The notes beneath the pieces are model-generated. The model was given only the letters and a program-made list of their open reading frames with translations, had not been told where the DNA came from and did not search any database. A stretch of DNA of 64,000 nt from Alloacidobacterium dinghuense (GTDB lineage Bacteria; Acidobacteriota; Terriglobia; Terriglobales; Acidobacteriaceae): assembly GCF_014274465.1 (NCBI RefSeq), contig NZ_CP060394.1, positions 4,898,001 to 4,962,000 on the forward strand, written 5' to 3'. The translations under genes were made by a program, and so were the position numbers. This document shows, piece after piece, positions 41,197 to 50,685 of this stretch; position 1 is the stretch's first letter, and the number at the start of each line of letters is the position of its first letter.

Positions 41197-41517
41197 TTAC
41201 CGTTCAATCACTTTAGGGACTTTGAAGAATGTGCCGTCCGTCTCCGGAGCGCTTGCCATGACACGGCTACGGTCGAGGCATGGCCTTACTTCGTCCGGGC
41301 GCAGGGCTTCCTGAGGTTGGCTTTCACCAATCACTTCGCTGACTTGAGCCATGGGCTCAACCGCCGAGGTATCGAGTTCGTTCAATTGCGATACGTGTCC
41401 GAGAATGGCGTTCAGATCGCGCAGCATGCGGACCTCTTCTTCGGACGTCAGTTCCAAGCTGGCGAGCTCCGCCACTCGACGCACGTCTTCGACTGATACA
41501 GTCGCGGAATCACTCAT
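41197..41517 (-). CDS. gatC: Glutamyl-/aspartyl-tRNA amidotransferase subunit C
   Basis: The product has 106 residues with the GatC pattern VEDVRRVAELASLELTSEEE, LNAILGHVSQLNELDTSAVE and the conserved LRPDEVRPCLDRSRVM. It is the small subunit that wraps GatA and GatB and stabilises the transamidosome. First gene of a gatC-gatA pair. Confidence 0.93.
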   Translation of the reverse strand: MSDSATVSVEDVRRVAELASLELTSEEEVRMLRDLNAILGHVSQLNELDTSAVEPMAQVSEVIGESQPQEALRPDEVRPCLDRSRVMASAPETDGTFFKVPKVIER

Positions 41518-41619
41518 GCAGACACACTTCCTTCATCGGAGAAAAAATGATTTCGCCTGATAAGAGTATAGCTAGAAGAGATAGCCGCTGCTTTGAAGGG
41601 GGAGTTTTGTGAGAAACGG

Positions 41620-42399
41620 CTAGGCTTGCTCAGGGAATTCGATCACGGGCGCGGGTGCGCTGCGTGATGCGAGGCACGCGGTCGCGGTGCACCACAGCAG
41701 TCCGAGATCGGTCCACCAGGTTGCGCGCTGCATATATTCCCAGTCAAGCTTGGCTTTAAGCGGTTTGATGGTGCGAGCGTAAAAGAGATCCAGTTCCTGC
41801 TCGGGTACGCGACGAAGCAATTCTTCTTCACACCGAAATGCGAGCGTGGCTGCGCCGGTGATGCCGGGACGAAACGGCATATGCAGGCTTTCGTGATGAG
41901 GGAGCTTTGGCCGTGGACCGATGAAGCTCATTTCTCCCTTGATGACATTGACGAATTGTGGAAGTTCATCGAGCTTGAACTTGCGCAGCAATGCTCCGAT
42001 GGGAGTGATTCTGCAATCGCCCTGTACCGTAATGCAGGGACCGTCCTCTGCATTCGCAACCATGGTTCTGAATTTGTAAATCGTAAACAAAGTTCCCCAA
42101 CGGCCCATTCGTTTCTGGCGGAAGAAAATCGGTCCGGGTGAGCTGACAGCGACTACGCATGCGATCAGCACCATAAAGGGAAAGAAGACTACGAAACCGA
42201 CGCTCGCGCAGACAAGATCGAACAAACGCTTGCCATCAGACAGGCTCCAAGCATGATCCTCAAGCGGCTGATATGTCGTTGTGCGCGTGTAGATCGTTCC
42301 GGAAACTGCATGCAACTTTGTTGCATCGCTCGAGACGTCGAGGCGTCTCTCCATGCTGCTTGCAGGGCGGGAGTGCAAAGGAACGGAGGATGGGTTCAT
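41620..42399 (-). CDS. Bacterial sugar transferase (priming glycosyltransferase)
   Basis: The product has 259 residues. A single membrane hairpin (FVVFFPFMVLIACVVAVSS) is followed by the catalytic region with PGPIFFRQKRMGR, YKFRTM, LRKFKLDELPQFVNVIKG and MSFIGPRP. This is the short PglC/WbaP-C-type enzyme that moves a sugar phosphate onto undecaprenyl phosphate and starts a polysaccharide. The Wza-like export protein upstream on the same strand suggests the same surface polymer. No other glycosyltransferase is in the window. The 430-base space upstream holds its promoter (candidate -10 TATACA at 42429-42434). Confidence 0.85.
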   Translation of the reverse strand: MNPSSVPLHSRPASSMERRLDVSSDATKLHAVSGTIYTRTTTYQPLEDHAWSLSDGKRLFDLVCASVGFVVFFPFMVLIACVVAVSSPGPIFFRQKRMGRWGTLFTIYKFRTMVANAEDGPCITVQGDCRITPIGALLRKFKLDELPQFVNVIKGEMSFIGPRPKLPHHESLHMPFRPGITGAATLAFRCEEELLRRVPEQELDLFYARTIKPLKAKLDWEYMQRATWWTDLGLLWCTATACLASRSAPAPVIEFPEQA

Positions 42400-42829
42400 T
42401 TGGTCGGTCCTGGTACAGCAGGCTCCAGTGTATACAAGTCTAGGGCCGATTCAAGTCACTTTAGGTCAATCTGTAAATAAGTTCACCCGGTTGTTACGTA
42501 ACTGCACTTAAGTCCTGTATTGAAATTGTTAGCTGGCATACCCTTAATACCGAATTAACCAGCTGTCTTTGTAACAATATGATAAATAAATGACGATTTA
42601 AGTCTATCTTAAGGCTTGTGCCTTCCGAATTTGAAGGTGCTTTCACTGCCCCTGGTATTCCCATATCTATACATTTGTACAAACGTGGAACTGCAGGTTT
42701 TCCCTTCTATATCAGACAGATTTACAGATCAAAAGTTGTGCCTGTCAGTTTTGACAGTTGTCATAAGTCTGTCATCGGCAGAATTCAAAATTGTGACAAC
42801 ATATACAGCTTTCGTATGATTGCGCAGCA
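42400..42829. other. AT-rich intergenic region of 430 bases
   Basis: This gap lies between the SLBB gene and the sugar-transferase gene and is clearly richer in A+T than its surroundings. Apart from the candidate -10 box TATACA (minus strand, 42429-42434) and several TAATT/TTAA runs, I see no gene and no strong hairpin. It probably carries regulatory sites for the polysaccharide genes. Confidence 0.4.
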
Positions 42830-45634
42830 TCAGATGACGCTCACAGCGGCGACTCCTAGAGCCAACTGCGAGAAGAGCTGAGACCAGTCAAGCAGGCCGC
42901 GCAGCGCCGTTGGTCGGAACGTCTTCTCTGGAACGACGACCGTATCTCCGGGATTCATGCGCGCTGCTTCGAAGGTATTTCCCCACAAGCCGCTGGCAGT
43001 TGTCTTGCTGATGACGGATCCGTCGGCGCGAATAATGAACATGTGCTTCTTGTCGGCATCGCGGCCCGGACCGCCCGCTACCTTGAGATAATCGCCGACA
43101 CGACGGTTGGGTTGAAACATAAATGAATTCTGATCGTAAACCGCTCCAACCACATTCACAGTAGCCGGGGAGGGCGGCACCGTGAAAACATCGCCGTCCT
43201 CGAGCGAGAGATCGGGGAGGCTGTCAATACCAGTGCTATCCGGATTAACCTGCAGCACGATGCGACCGGTGGCACGGATCTGATGCAGTCGATATAACAA
43301 CTCGCGCGAACTGGTTGACGCGGCATTGGCGCTGGCGACGTCCTGCGCTGAAACCGACGATGCCACGCCTGCGATGGCGCCGCGCTGGATTTCCAGTTCA
43401 AGATTCTGCACGTACTCGTCGATACGCTGCTGTTGCAGCACGCGTGTCGATTCGCGAGTGAAGTCTGATCCGTAGATGTAAGCGTTTGGAGCCAATCCCC
43501 CAGCGCGGTTGATGAGTTGCCGCAGCGTCTCGCCGGGACGGACGCTGTAAATGCCAGAGTTGATAAATTCGCCCTCGAGCCGCACAAACTTGGTTTGCTG
43601 CGTGAGCGGAACACGGATGTCGGCCTGAGAGAAGACGGTCACTACGTCATTCGGCTCGAGCCCAAGATTCTGTGACTGATCGTGCTCAAGGACGAGTTTG
43701 CCCAGGTTGAACGGGATGAGCGTGGTCTTCAGCGTCACCGGGTCGGTACGATCGATGACCGCGTAGTTCCAATCGATCTCCGGAGCGGACAACTTCACAT
43801 CATTCTTTCTGATGTTCGCCTCGGTGTTTTGCGTAACGATCATCGTCTGACGTCCAGCAAGGCTGGCGCTGCTGGACGTCTGCGAAGGGTTGAGCACACC
43901 GGGAGTCGTTGACGTAGTCTGGCCGGATATTTGTTGCTGGCCCTGCGCACCCAGATTGGCGGCTCCGCTCAGGTCGGTCGGCTGCTGTTGCTGCTGGCCA
44001 TTCGCCGGCGGCAGAATGGTGTACTGCTGATCTCCCTGCAGGTAGACATTTCCCTGCGCATAGGGGTACTGATTCACGGGAGATTTTTGCTGCTGCGTGT
44101 TCGGCTGGCCATAGGGATTCTGGCTTCCCTCAGGATTGACAAAGACATACTGTCCGTTGGGCAGACGCTCGACGCGATTCTGCATTTGCCACTGCTGGTA
44201 AGCCTGACGCGATTGCAGGTCGATGGAATTTGAGGGTTGAAATTGTACTGGGCCCGAGACGTAGGGCTGGAATTCCGGGGTGGGAAGACCAAGCTGTGCG
44301 CGTCTCCAATAATAGTCGCGGGTGATCAGCGCATCGCGATCCGGAATGAGATCGCTCAGCTTCATGCCCTCGTGCCAGGAAAAATGGCCCGGGTTGGCGG
44401 TGTTTCCGCGCAAAGTCACAGTCTTCTGGTAGCGGGGCACGATAGAGATGATCCGCAACAGATCGCCGTCGCGCAGCGTGGTTCCCAGGCCAGTGGGATC
44501 AAACGCGATCTCCATGGCTTCGCGCGCCTGATGGTTCTGAATGCGTTCGATCGAGATGCGCGCATCGGATGCGGTCGTAGAAGCGCCGCCTGCATCGGCA
44601 AGCAGTTGCTGCACGGTCGTGCTGTCGTCGCGCAATTCATAAATCGCCGGATGCCGCACGCTTCCGGTTAAGGCGACCTGCGGGCCGGTAGGCGGAATGA
44701 AGATAACGTCGCCCGGCAGCAATTGCGCATCTTTGGATTTGTCGCCATTGACGAGCAGGTCGTAGAGATCAAAGTCCGTGATGGTCTTGCCCTGCCGTTT
44801 CAGCAGAATGTGGCGCAGCGATCCCTGCGTGGATGGGCCGCCTGAGGCGAAGAGAGCGTTCACGAGGCTGCTGAGCGAGCTGACGGTATAGGAGCCAGGT
44901 CGGCGAGCCTGACCTACGACAAAGATCTGGATGGAGTGAAGCTGGCCGGCGTCGACCGTAAGGTCAAAGTTGCGGAAGACTCGGCCAATCTCGGTTCGCA
45001 AGTGTTGATCCAGCGAGGAGAATGGCAGACCGGCAACGTGAATCGCTCCCACCTGCGGGAGATAGACGGAGCCGGAACGGTCAACGCGCACATCGGCATT
45101 GAAATTTACCTGGCCCCAGATGCGAATGCGCAATTCGTCATCGGGGCCGATGATGTAGTCCGGCGTGACTGGAATCTGTTCGACGGGCGCGAAGGTGGAA
45201 GGCACGTTACGGAAAAGGCTCGCGCCAAAAATCGGCAGCACTTCGCCTGTGGTACCGGCGACAAACTTCTGAAATTCCGTGAGAGCTTCTGGAGGAAGAG
45301 GAATGGTGGTCGGCTGCAGGTTCCGATTGGTGGTCAGATTTGGATTTGTCGCATTACCTAAGTCGGTGTACGTTCGTGTATTCAGCGGAGCCCCGGCCGG
45401 GACGTTTCTCTCTCCGGTCTGCCCAAAACCCCCAGTCTGGCCGTAGTTGCCCAAGCCATATTGCCCCTGCTGACTCAGATCCGACCCGCAAGCAGAGGAC
45501 ATTGCATTCATCGGATCGGAGCAGTCGATGCTTTGCTGCCCCTGTGTCTGATCGCCAGTGGTGGTCTGGGAATGCGCGTACGGCATGGCTGCCAGCAGCA
45601 AAGACAAAATTGAAAGAGCCAGTCGCTTACGCAT
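42830..45634 (-). CDS. Large SLBB/Wza-like polysaccharide export protein
   Basis: The product has 934 residues. A signal peptide (LALSILSLLLAAMPYAHSQ) precedes a Gln/Gly-rich low-complexity stretch and the polysaccharide-export domain (IIGPDDELRIRIWGQVN, YLPQVGAIHVAGL). Several SLBB domains follow (IQIFVVGQARRPGSYTVSSL, VALTGSVRHPAIYEL, VRLEGEFINSGIYSVRPGET), and the protein ends near a hydrophobic helix. It is about twice the length of Wza because it has extra SLBB repeats and Gln-rich linkers around residues 470-640. No lipobox is visible, so anchoring differs from classical Wza. It likely forms the outer-membrane or periplasmic channel for exopolysaccharide. Confidence 0.85.
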   Translation of the reverse strand: MRKRLALSILSLLLAAMPYAHSQTTTGDQTQGQQSIDCSDPMNAMSSACGSDLSQQGQYGLGNYGQTGGFGQTGERNVPAGAPLNTRTYTDLGNATNPNLTTNRNLQPTTIPLPPEALTEFQKFVAGTTGEVLPIFGASLFRNVPSTFAPVEQIPVTPDYIIGPDDELRIRIWGQVNFNADVRVDRSGSVYLPQVGAIHVAGLPFSSLDQHLRTEIGRVFRNFDLTVDAGQLHSIQIFVVGQARRPGSYTVSSLSSLVNALFASGGPSTQGSLRHILLKRQGKTITDFDLYDLLVNGDKSKDAQLLPGDVIFIPPTGPQVALTGSVRHPAIYELRDDSTTVQQLLADAGGASTTASDARISIERIQNHQAREAMEIAFDPTGLGTTLRDGDLLRIISIVPRYQKTVTLRGNTANPGHFSWHEGMKLSDLIPDRDALITRDYYWRRAQLGLPTPEFQPYVSGPVQFQPSNSIDLQSRQAYQQWQMQNRVERLPNGQYVFVNPEGSQNPYGQPNTQQQKSPVNQYPYAQGNVYLQGDQQYTILPPANGQQQQQPTDLSGAANLGAQGQQQISGQTTSTTPGVLNPSQTSSSASLAGRQTMIVTQNTEANIRKNDVKLSAPEIDWNYAVIDRTDPVTLKTTLIPFNLGKLVLEHDQSQNLGLEPNDVVTVFSQADIRVPLTQQTKFVRLEGEFINSGIYSVRPGETLRQLINRAGGLAPNAYIYGSDFTRESTRVLQQQRIDEYVQNLELEIQRGAIAGVASSVSAQDVASANAASTSSRELLYRLHQIRATGRIVLQVNPDSTGIDSLPDLSLEDGDVFTVPPSPATVNVVGAVYDQNSFMFQPNRRVGDYLKVAGGPGRDADKKHMFIIRADGSVISKTTASGLWGNTFEAARMNPGDTVVVPEKTFRPTALRGLLDWSQLFSQLALGVAAVSVI

Positions 45635-45907
45635 AACGCATGCAGTCGTGGCAGCGATCCGCTACCAACTGCGCATCCACTCCTTAGATCGTCAAGATTG
45701 CCGTTTTACCGCTCGACAGAGGCGCTAATTGCAGTGTAGAGCCTTCTGGCATGGGATGGAACTATGTGGCACCTACAGGGTTACGAGAGGCACCATGGTT
45801 ATTCATCTATGCATAAAGGATTTTCATGGTGTCGCGCTAATCTGTATTGGGCCGTCGCCAAATCCACAAAGTTGCTCCGTATCTATCCTATCTCAGCCGA
45901 GCCTGAT

Positions 45908-48900
45908 TTACTGAATCGTCACTGTCACCGGCACATTCCGTTGCAGTCCCGGAATTGCGGCAGTGATGTTTAAGGTGTAGATGCCGGACGGCGTCGTCGG
46001 ACCCTGCGGCGGCGTGGGTGACGTCGCTGTGCCTCCGCCTGTTGCGTGAACACCGCAGGCCATGGGAGCCAACAGAACCAGCCAGAGCGAGACGGCAACG
46101 AGACCGAGAAGCCATGCGCGCTTCTGGAAGCTGCGTTTGCGCAGGCTTAGAAACGGCAGCAGAGCGCCGAAGACGACGCCCATTGTACGCCAGCGATCAA
46201 ACGGGGTGATGGCTGACGAAGTGGGGGTAATCCCGGTCGTGACCGTCACCGTCGCATTTCCGGTCACGCCGTTTCCTATTTCCAATGAGGCCGGGTTTAC
46301 CGTACAGGATGCGTTTTGTGGAACGCCGGTGCAGCCCATGGTGAGCGTACCCGACGACCCGTTCACAGGAATTGCCTGGACGGCGAAGGTCGCCGTCTGC
46401 CCGCTCACAATGACGGATGACGAGGGACTGCTGACGATGAGTTGAAAGTCTTCCCCTGTTCCTGTGAGAGAAATCTCAAGCGGGGTCGAGAGATTCGTAG
46501 AACTTACTGTTAAAGAACCGCTGCGGGGACCAGCCTGCGATGGGGCAAAGGTCACGTCAATGTAACAACTGCTTTGCGCGTTTAGCGTCTGCCCCACGGC
46601 GCAGTTGCTGCCCGCAATGGCGTAGTCGCCACTTACTGAAAATGCCAGATCGGTCAAAGGCGATCCGCCATTGTTTGTCAGCACAACGCGCTGCGATGTG
46701 CTGGTGCTGTTCACAGCCTGGCCTCCAAAATTCACCGTCGTGGGCAGAGCAGAAATACCCGGCGGCGCCAGACCAGTACCGGAAAGAGCGACACTCTGTG
46801 AGCCGAGCACTGTATTGACTCCCAATGTACCGCTCTCAGAACCAACCTTGGTCGGTACGAAGACGACAGAGATGGCACAGCTCGCGTGTCCCACCAGATA
46901 CGAGCCGCAATTGTTCTGGGCGGCGAAGTCGCCGCTTACGGTGATGGCGATGTCTGTGAGTGAAACATCGCCGTTGTTCGTGAGCATCACCTGCTGCGGG
47001 CTGCTCTTTGTTCCCACGGTTTGAGACTGAGAAAAATTGAGGCTCATTCCCGACAACACAGCGGTTGCGGCGGCCTGACCATAGCCGGAAAGCTGAACCG
47101 TCTGCGTGCCCGCGTCGTCGCTGATCGAAAAGACTCCGGCGCGTCCACCGGCTACTGTGGGTTTGAAGATCACGGAGACAGTGCAACCGGAATTGGGGGC
47201 GAGCGATGTTCCGCAGGTGTTGGCACTGATCTGGAAATCGCCCGTGATCGTGGGCGTTTGCAGGTTCACATTGATGCCGCCGGTGTTGGAAATCGTAATG
47301 TTCTGGGCCGGAGCCGAAGTGCCGATGAGCGAGTTGCCGAAATTGACGCTGGTTGGGGAAAGAATAATATTTCCTGCTGCAAGGCCGGTACCTGAAAGGG
47401 TTGCCGTGATCTGTCCTGAAGATACGTTGCCGAAGACGGTCAGCACTCCCTGAAGTGGTCCGCTCGCGGCTGGCGCAAAGCTTACTTGAATCGTGCAGGT
47501 CCCGCCCGGAGAAAGCACCTGGGTGCAGTTATTCTGCTGAGCGAAATTCTCGCTGACCGTGATGCTGGTGATCGTCAGATTGACCGTGCCGGTATTCCTG
47601 ACGGTGACGTTCTGCCAACTGCTCTGCGTGTCGACAACCTGCTTTGCAAATGTAAGTGAGGATGGGTTGAGCGTCGCTGTCGACTCGGCAACACCCGAGG
47701 TTAGCAGGGGAATCTCCCAGATCCCTCTGCCGTATGTGGAGGCGCGCAAAAGGGATGTGTTCAGGTAGTTGAAGGCCTGCAATTGGGTTACGGGTGCACC
47801 CGGAAGGCCCGTGCCGAGCGGACTCCAGCAGTTCTGCGAGCTGTCGGTGCACAGGTTGATATTGCGCGTTACATAGACGCCTGTGTCGAGCGCGACATAT
47901 AGCGTGTTCGCATCGTTTGGGTCGACGAGGATGCTGTTGGCCGGAGCATTGGGCAGGTTTGCCTGAATCGTGATCCAGTGGCTCCCTCCGTCGACGGAAC
48001 GGTAGACGACCGAGCCATTGGCGCTCGCTGTGATGAATCCCTGCAGCGCAACGTAGAGCGTCTTTCCCGAGGGATCATGCGGATCGACGTAGATGCTCGA
48101 AACATCGAATCCGCCATCGTTGAAGATTGGCTGAGAACTATTCTGCACTGGCGAGTTGGCGAGGTCATTCCAAGTCGGCGGAACGCTTGTCGTACTGCTT
48201 ACCGATGCGCCGTAAACATGTCCGGCAACGGGGGCGCCGCCGTCGGTGCTGCCGGCCATGCCCGCATAGATCTGTTCCGCAGCTCCGGGAGCATCGCTCG
48301 GGCTTCCGGATGCGGCAAGCCAACGAATCTGAGCATTGCCGTTGCAATACGGACCCTGGACAGTGTCGAGCATTGTGCTGATAGCATTGCCAGCAGTCCA
48401 CGTTGAGCCGTCTGCTGCGGGACCACGCCACACGCGGCAGGTACCAATAATGAGGTTCGCCGTGTTTTGCGGGTCGAGAATCCACGGGGCGGTTCCCGTC
48501 AGACCATAGCTATCATTGCCAACTTGCGTGCTGCCGATGACGGGCGTGCCGAAGGCGGATTTGTCGCAAGCCGTCCCTTGCGTGCAGAGATTAATGTCGA
48601 CCGGAGAGGCTGAGGTGGCGTACCAGTTCTGCGGATTCTGTGAGTCAATGGCGTTGACATCGCCTTCGCCATCGAGGATTTGCGTCCACGAGGTAGAGCC
48701 GACTTGAAGAGCGGCAGTGCCGAAGGCGCCCATCGCAGCCATCATCACATTCTGATTTTGTGGATGCTGCGAGAAGCCCGCGATTTCCGCGAGCGAGCCA
48801 ATACCGCCGTTGAGGTTCTCGAAATGCGCCGCATCGTCGCTGGAACAAGTCGGCTGCTGCTGGTTCACTGCATCGGTGGTGCGCCACAGGCCGCCATCAT

Positions 48901-50434
48901 TGCCGAAATACATCAAGCCGCTGACGCCGAGAGTTGTATCGAAAGCATGTTGTGAAGGCGCAACCTGCGCGGCGCCGCAGGAGTCAACGTTCGTCGTGTT
49001 GCGCCACGCGCAGCTGTTGGCAAGATTGCAGCGAAAGATATCGCGAGTTCCGACGAAGAGCAGCGTATCCTGCTGCGACGGCACGGCGGCCAACGTCAGA
49101 TCGTAGTCGCCCTGAGGAATGTTCGTGCCGCCTCCGGTGTCAATGGCTGCATCAGAAATCTGATTGGAAAATGTGACGGTGGGGGATGCGCATTCGCCTG
49201 CATTCGCGGAGCAGACGTCCTGCCACAGACCCTGATCGCTGTTGGTGTTGTCAACGCTGATGGCGAACAGATCGCCTGTAGCAGGCTGCGCGGCGATGGT
49301 TCCACGGAACAGCGGGCAGGCAGACGATGCAATCTCATTCGGATTTGTAGGGCACACTGCTGAATTGATTCCGGGCTGATTGGCCAGCCTTGTCCAGGTG
49401 ACGCCGTCCGATGATTCGTAATATCCGTGATATTGCACCGCTGCATAGAAACGCTTGCGTACAGGGTTCCACGTAACGGAGGTGGCCGAGTTTCCTGTGT
49501 AGTTGGCAGATGCCGTTTGCGCGGATTGAATGATCGCTGTGGTGCTGTCTTCGATAGTGGCAAGCCGCCAGGTCTGACCGGCGTCGATTGAATAGTAGAG
49601 GCCGGCGAAGCTGCTGGAACTGGTCGCGCCCACCGCTGCGCCTTCTCTCGACTGCGCCACGGCCGCAACCACCAGCTGTGAATTCACGGTGCTCCAGGCG
49701 AATCCGGAAAAGCCCATGCCGCGAAAGGAAAATCCGCGCAGAGAGCCGTAGTAGATATCCATCGAGGTGGGAATGAGGCACCATGTGTTGCCTTTGTCCG
49801 TCGATCGAAGGATGCCGGTACCGTAATAGGAGTCGAGTGCGTCGTTGGGATCACCGGTTCCAGCGAGAATGACGCCAGTGCCGTTGGGCTGCACGGTGAG
49901 TGCTCCGATGCTGAGTGACGCGAGCGGTGGCGTGCTGCAATTGCTGGAAATCGGAAGCGTATCTGTGAGTGGAGAAAAGCTGACTGAGGCAGGCTGACCG
50001 GCGGCGTTCGTCGATTTCCAGATGCCCCCTCCAGAGCTGCCGACGTAAACGGTGTTGCCGCTCGAGTCTGAAGGATCAACGGCAAGGCTGGTGATGCGCC
50101 CGGTGATGAGACCATAGCTGCTGGTTTCGACTGCGGATGGACCGACCGCAGTCCACGGCGCGCTCAGTGGAGTAGTGCCGCTATTGTTGGCGGATGCTTT
50201 GAGCGCTTCGTTCTGCTCGCGTGCCTTTTGCAGCAACTCGGCCGGACTGAAATTCTTTCCGCGCGTGCGATTGAGACTGCGCTGTGCGAGAAAGCGCTGC
50301 GCTAGCTGTGCCTGCTTTGCCGTGATGTGTTTCGGCGCGGGCAACACCTCTGACTGCTGTGCAGTCAGGAGCCCGAAACCATGTGCGACGATAGATGCCC
50401 AAAGGGCCAGCTTCCACCAGCGAATCGTTGCCAT
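45908..50434 (-). CDS. Giant secreted choice-of-anchor-D protein with propeller repeats
   Basis: The product has 1508 residues with a signal peptide (WKLALWASIVAHGFGLLTAQ). About 850 residues of sialidase/BNR-type beta-propeller follow (VYVGSSGGGIWKSTNAAGQP, GLYYSIDAGQTWRLATI, VVYRSVDGGSHWITIQ, then GRGIWEIPLL). Next come five or so ASPM/SPD-2/Hydin-type domains with NTGTVNLTITSITVSENFAQ and LSGTGL phrases, and a C-terminal hydrophobic helix before a short tail. Such proteins are abundant in Acidobacteria and are exported surface proteins of unknown role. No catalytic residues of true sialidases are recognisable. It stands alone, with a 250-base upstream region. Confidence 0.85.
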   Translation of the reverse strand: MATIRWWKLALWASIVAHGFGLLTAQQSEVLPAPKHITAKQAQLAQRFLAQRSLNRTRGKNFSPAELLQKAREQNEALKASANNSGTTPLSAPWTAVGPSAVETSSYGLITGRITSLAVDPSDSSGNTVYVGSSGGGIWKSTNAAGQPASVSFSPLTDTLPISSNCSTPPLASLSIGALTVQPNGTGVILAGTGDPNDALDSYYGTGILRSTDKGNTWCLIPTSMDIYYGSLRGFSFRGMGFSGFAWSTVNSQLVVAAVAQSREGAAVGATSSSSFAGLYYSIDAGQTWRLATIEDSTTAIIQSAQTASANYTGNSATSVTWNPVRKRFYAAVQYHGYYESSDGVTWTRLANQPGINSAVCPTNPNEIASSACPLFRGTIAAQPATGDLFAISVDNTNSDQGLWQDVCSANAGECASPTVTFSNQISDAAIDTGGGTNIPQGDYDLTLAAVPSQQDTLLFVGTRDIFRCNLANSCAWRNTTNVDSCGAAQVAPSQHAFDTTLGVSGLMYFGNDGGLWRTTDAVNQQQPTCSSDDAAHFENLNGGIGSLAEIAGFSQHPQNQNVMMAAMGAFGTAALQVGSTSWTQILDGEGDVNAIDSQNPQNWYATSASPVDINLCTQGTACDKSAFGTPVIGSTQVGNDSYGLTGTAPWILDPQNTANLIIGTCRVWRGPAADGSTWTAGNAISTMLDTVQGPYCNGNAQIRWLAASGSPSDAPGAAEQIYAGMAGSTDGGAPVAGHVYGASVSSTTSVPPTWNDLANSPVQNSSQPIFNDGGFDVSSIYVDPHDPSGKTLYVALQGFITASANGSVVYRSVDGGSHWITIQANLPNAPANSILVDPNDANTLYVALDTGVYVTRNINLCTDSSQNCWSPLGTGLPGAPVTQLQAFNYLNTSLLRASTYGRGIWEIPLLTSGVAESTATLNPSSLTFAKQVVDTQSSWQNVTVRNTGTVNLTITSITVSENFAQQNNCTQVLSPGGTCTIQVSFAPAASGPLQGVLTVFGNVSSGQITATLSGTGLAAGNIILSPTSVNFGNSLIGTSAPAQNITISNTGGINVNLQTPTITGDFQISANTCGTSLAPNSGCTVSVIFKPTVAGGRAGVFSISDDAGTQTVQLSGYGQAAATAVLSGMSLNFSQSQTVGTKSSPQQVMLTNNGDVSLTDIAITVSGDFAAQNNCGSYLVGHASCAISVVFVPTKVGSESGTLGVNTVLGSQSVALSGTGLAPPGISALPTTVNFGGQAVNSTSTSQRVVLTNNGGSPLTDLAFSVSGDYAIAGSNCAVGQTLNAQSSCYIDVTFAPSQAGPRSGSLTVSSTNLSTPLEISLTGTGEDFQLIVSSPSSSVIVSGQTATFAVQAIPVNGSSGTLTMGCTGVPQNASCTVNPASLEIGNGVTGNATVTVTTGITPTSSAITPFDRWRTMGVVFGALLPFLSLRKRSFQKRAWLLGLVAVSLWLVLLAPMACGVHATGGGTATSPTPPQGPTTPSGIYTLNITAAIPGLQRNVPVTVTIQ

Positions 50435-50685
50435 GTATTCCTAGTCCACGCATACAGAGAAAAGCGCTTCTGCGCCTAGACGGGACGCAGAAGCGTTCCA
50501 GTGATGTAGTAAGGTTGCGGAAAGTGGTTTGATTATGCGGGAAGGATTACGGAACGCAAAGTTACTTTGGTTCGCGCGGTGATAGATCTGACGACCCCGC
50601 AGAGGGGAAGAATCTCGGCCATATCGTCACAATGAAAATCGCTGAGATTCTTCGCTACGCTCAGAAAGACGGCATAAAGTTTGGC

